Source: CAYJNO01 sp964371715
GTDB taxonomy: Bacteria > Bacillota_I > Bacilli_A > Erysipelotrichales > Erysipelotrichaceae
Direction of reading: 5' to 3'
DNA: 7,247 bases
NCBI GenBank assembly: GCA_964371715.1
Contig: CAYJNO010000054.1
Span: forward strand, 1-7,247
Position numbers and translations under genes: made by a program. Position 1 is the first letter of the stretch, and the number at the start of each line of letters is the position of its first letter. The notes beneath the pieces are model-generated. The model saw nothing but the letters and a program-made list of their open reading frames with translations, did not search any database and was not told where the DNA came from. Of the stretch, positions 5,151 to 7,247 are shown piece by piece.

Positions 5151-6080
5151 TTATTGTCCCTCCGTAGTTGTTGTAGCAGGTATAGTATTAAACCCAGTAA
5201 ATGGGATTAATGTTTGAGTACCATTACCATTATCAACAATTACTGTTAATTCTGGTAATACATCTTGAATTGTTTCATAGAACATTCTCTCTTTTACTAC
5301 AGTTGGATTTTTCGCAAATTCTGCATACATTGATGTAAACCTATTAGCTTCACCTGTTGCTTCATTGATTCTTTGTGTACGATATGCTTCAGCTTCTTTG
5401 ATAATTCTATCAGCTTCTGCTTCAGCTTGTGGAATTAATTCATTTTGATACTTAATTGCTTCATTGATTAATGTTTCTTTTACCTGTTTAGCATTTTCTA
5501 CTTCCATAAATGCTGCTTCAATTTCAGCAGTTGGTGGTTCAGCATCTTGAATCGTAATATCTACTAGTGTAATACCAATATTTAATTCAGTTAAAGCATT
5601 AATAATATCATCTTTTATTTTTGCTTGAATCTCTGCTTTACCATCAGTTAAGACATCATCTACAGTATAAGAACTAATGACTGTTCTTATCATTGATTGC
5701 GCTACATTTTTTAATATTTGTTCTGGATTTTCAGAGGCCATTAAATAATTAATTGGTTCTGAAATTTGATATTCTAAATAAAAATCTACATTAACAAAAT
5801 TATGATCTGATGTAATCATATTTGCTTCATCTAATATTGTTTCACTATTATTAATATTGTAACCAATAGCTAATGCTTGTACTGTTGTATCTACCATTGT
5901 TGTGTTTTGAATAAATGGTATCTTAAAGTTAATCCCTGATTGTTCTTGTAAGTCTAATTTTCCAAATGTTGAAACTACAGCTTTTTCTGTTGGTGAAATA
6001 ATATATATTGTATTAAATAATGTAATAACACTTATAATAACAACTATCACACCGATAACTATATACTTATAATTTTTCAT
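5151..6080 (-). CDS. hflK: HflK, SPFH/band-7 membrane protein partner of HflC
   Basis: HflK is the other subunit of the HflKC complex. One membrane helix lies at 6-28, then ISPTEKAVVSTFGK (28-41) opens the SPFH domain. HflK-specific phrases follow in the family order: VNVDFYLEYQISEP (96-109), SSYTVDDVLTDGKAEIQ (136-152), NIGITLVDITIQDAEPP (167-183) and AAFMEVENAKQ (189-199). The long helix (ELIPQAEAEADRIIKEAEAY, 214-233) and the ending (ERMFYETIQDVLPEL, 264-278) also match E. coli HflK in sequence. At 309 residues it lacks the Gly/Pro-rich cytoplasmic N-terminus of the 419-residue E. coli protein. A strong promoter lies upstream at 6133-6105. The start at 6080 has AGGCGAGG ending seven bases before it. 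It is first in the operon, in the same order as in proteobacteria. Confidence 0.95.
   Translation of the reverse strand: MKNYKYIVIGVIVVIISVITLFNTIYIISPTEKAVVSTFGKLDLQEQSGINFKIPFIQNTTMVDTTVQALAIGYNINNSETILDEANMITSDHNFVNVDFYLEYQISEPINYLMASENPEQILKNVAQSMIRTVISSYTVDDVLTDGKAEIQAKIKDDIINALTELNIGITLVDITIQDAEPPTAEIEAAFMEVENAKQVKETLINEAIKYQNELIPQAEAEADRIIKEAEAYRTQRINEATGEANRFTSMYAEFAKNPTVVKERMFYETIQDVLPELTVIVDNGNGTQTLIPFTGFNTIPATTTTEGQ
5158..5163 (-). promoter_or_regulatory. Shine-Dalgarno sequence of hflC within the end of hflK
   Basis: GGAGGG (5163-5158) lies within the last codons of hflK, nine bases before the hflC ATG at 5148. It fixes the hflC start. It indicates that the ribosome can load on hflC independently, while the two-base gap also allows re-initiation. 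Confidence 0.85.
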
Positions 6081-6104
6081 AATTTATCCTCGCCTATAAA
6101 AATA

Positions 6105-6133
6105 ATTATATACAAATACTAAGTGAATGTTAA
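6105..6133 (-). promoter_or_regulatory. Sigma-A-type promoter of hflKC
   Basis: TTAACA (6133-6128, five of six matches to TTGACA), a 17-base spacer and a perfect TATAAT (6110-6105) make this the best promoter in the window. Transcription would start near 6098, giving an 18-base leader containing the AGGCGAGG ribosome binding site of hflK. It lies just after the terminator of the upstream gene, so hflKC form an independent unit. Confidence 0.85.
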
Positions 6134-6142
6134 GTACAAAAG

Positions 6143-6163
6143 AAAAAAATTACTTAAAGTAAT
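6143..6163 (-). terminator. Intrinsic terminator containing the stop codon of the orphan membrane protein
   Basis: ATTACT (6163-6158) and AGTAAT (6154-6149) form a six-pair stem with a three-base loop. It runs straight into seven T and then CTTTT (6149-6138). The TAA stop (6152-6150) lies inside the 3' arm. The stem is short and mostly A-T, so efficiency may be modest, but the long T-tract argues for a real terminator. Confidence 0.65.
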
Positions 6164-7247
6164 CTATATTGACTTCATAATTTTCTTTCTTATATACATC
6201 ATATGTATCATTCTTACTTATAAGATATTTATTATTATTAACATTGATATTAATTATATTATTAGATTCTATTTCACTTACTTCAACACATATATAATTA
6301 TCATTATTTTGATATATTATCGCATAGTATCGACCATCTACATCTAAGATATCAATCCCTAAATGATTTAATTTACTTGCAGCAAAAGATGCTCCCAACA
6401 TAAAAGACAATACACTAATTGATAGTAATAATTTAATAAATTTTAGATATACTTCTTTTCTATCTATATTGTTTATAAGATGTAATAACTCATTATTGCT
6501 AAATACATTCTTATCATTAATTATTAAGGCTTCTTTACCAAAATAAAATAATTGGTATGAAAATATAGTAAATATGATCAAGAATATACTATTCATTATT
6601 ACAAAAGGAATGAGTTGATACTCGTCATTTATCGTTCTATATATATTATTTAAACATACAATAAGCATAAAAATATTATTGGATTTATCTTGTTCTATTA
6701 ATCCTATTTTTTTCGAAAAAATAAAGCTAACTATAATTGATATTGAAAACAATAATAAAGTCATTATCATGTAATTTGATAATAGACTAGTAGTTAACAA
6801 AAGAGCTGATGGAATTGCCACTACTAGTAGGGGAACAGTAGGTGCGAATCTTAAATAACCTTTCTGAGTATTTACACTAAATCTAAGATAATATATTGAA
6901 ATAATAAGTGCAATATATGTCATTAATGTAATTGAAGAAGAAATTACATTATAATTTGATACCTGCATACTATACATTGAAAAATGTAATACAACATTTA
7001 TAATAATGCCAGCTACCATATAATGGATATATTTAATCTTATATAATATTTTTGCAGATAATATAGATAACATGATAAAAAAAGTAATTATTATTGGTAT
7101 TGTTACGATATATGGTAACTCATTAATTAAGTCACTATAATCCAAAGATAATATATAATAATTACCTAATAAAAATAATATATAGATGATATACGATGAC
7201 AATGTTAAAGCTAAAATAATATGACTTAACTTAAATTTCTTTAAATT
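6150..7247 (-). CDS. Polytopic membrane protein of unknown family (5' end beyond the window)
   Basis: I do not recognise this protein. The frame is open from the right edge to the TAA at 6152-6150, giving 365 visible residues. A start at the TTG at 7202 is possible but unlikely. It has no ribosome binding site, and the upstream frame continues NLKKFKLSHIILALT, a basic stretch leading into the first membrane helix. The true start is therefore probably just beyond 7247. About eight or nine hydrophobic segments follow, with helices near the visible N-terminus, around the lengths PYIVTIPIIITFFIMLSILS and PFVIMNSIFLIIFTIFSYQL, and ending with KLLLSISVLSFMLGASFAAS. The last 74 or so residues are soluble, Asn/Asp/Tyr-rich and probably beta-stranded (DVDGRYYAIIYQNNDNYICV). 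A transporter, polymer-export protein or sensor are all possible. It has its own terminator, so there is no evidence that it belongs with hflKC. Confidence 0.8.
   Translation of the reverse strand, partial: NLKKFKLSHIILALTLSSYIIYILFLLGNYYILSLDYSDLINELPYIVTIPIIITFFIMLSILSAKILYKIKYIHYMVAGIIINVVLHFSMYSMQVSNYNVISSSITLMTYIALIISIYYLRFSVNTQKGYLRFAPTVPLLVVAIPSALLLTTSLLSNYMIMTLLLFSISIIVSFIFSKKIGLIEQDKSNNIFMLIVCLNNIYRTINDEYQLIPFVIMNSIFLIIFTIFSYQLFYFGKEALIINDKNVFSNNELLHLINNIDRKEVYLKFIKLLLSISVLSFMLGASFAASKLNHLGIDILDVDGRYYAIIYQNNDNYICVEVSEIESNNIININVNNNKYLISKNDTYDVYKKENYEVNIDYFK

Noticed and set aside
6123..6347. Open frame of 74 codons on the plus strand, rich in Ile and Tyr
   Set aside because: It is the antisense shadow of the C-terminal part of the orphan membrane protein plus the hflKC promoter. 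Its composition is what AT-rich DNA gives by chance.
7200..7202. TTG as the start codon of the orphan membrane protein
   Set aside because: There is no ribosome binding site upstream, and the frame continues to the window edge with a plausible basic N-terminus and the start of a membrane helix.
1..7247. Mobile element, prophage, CRISPR array or toxin-antitoxin system
   Set aside because: No transposase, integrase, terminal inverted repeats, spaced direct repeats or small paired cytoplasmic genes were seen on either strand.

Overview
The window is AT-rich DNA, about 30% GC by eye. It is densely packed and almost entirely coded on the minus strand. It looks like a chromosomal segment from a low-GC Bacillota or Mycoplasmatota-type bacterium, for example an Acholeplasma/Izemoplasma-like or Erysipelotrichia-like lineage. 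The grounds are AT-rich codon use, strong AGGAGG-type ribosome binding sites, many TAA stops, U-tract terminators and single-membrane-style transporters. Tryptophan is read from TGG in the genes checked (ATPase-associated permease, adaptor, hflC), so nothing suggests a reassigned TGA. The exact taxon cannot be fixed from sequence alone.

Layout in minus-strand reading order, right to left. (1) 7247-6150: a polytopic membrane protein of unrecognised family, with its start cut off by the right edge and a terminator hairpin that contains its stop codon. (2) 6133-4276: a well-formed sigma-A-type promoter followed by hflK and hflC, two SPFH/band-7 membrane proteins that in other bacteria form a complex around the FtsH protease. 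(3) 4275-4034: a 242-base gap. It holds a weak hflC terminator, then a promoter, a folded stretch of about 75 bases and a strong terminator, which together look like an independent small RNA gene. After that comes an extended -10 promoter for the next gene. (4) 4021-3620: a small four-helix PsiE-like membrane protein, again with its stop codon inside a terminator. (5) 3515-133: a three-gene operon for a MacAB/YknXYZ-type ABC export system (adaptor, ATPase, permease), closed by a strong stacked-hairpin terminator at 67-116. (6) 1-48: an open stub on the plus strand that may be the end of a convergent gene.

Every protein seen is membrane-bound or membrane-associated. HflK and HflC probably act together in membrane protein quality control. 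The adaptor, ATPase and permease should form one export complex, probably for a peptide, antimicrobial or other amphipathic compound. Nothing links the PsiE-like protein or the orphan polytopic protein to these systems except position.

The most unusual element is the candidate small RNA at about 4095-4171. It carries a stretch identical to the 3' tail of Bacillus-type 16S rRNA (the anti-Shine-Dalgarno end) and is perfectly complementary to the core of the ribosome binding site of the adaptor gene in the same window. No phage, insertion sequence, CRISPR, tRNA or rRNA gene was seen.
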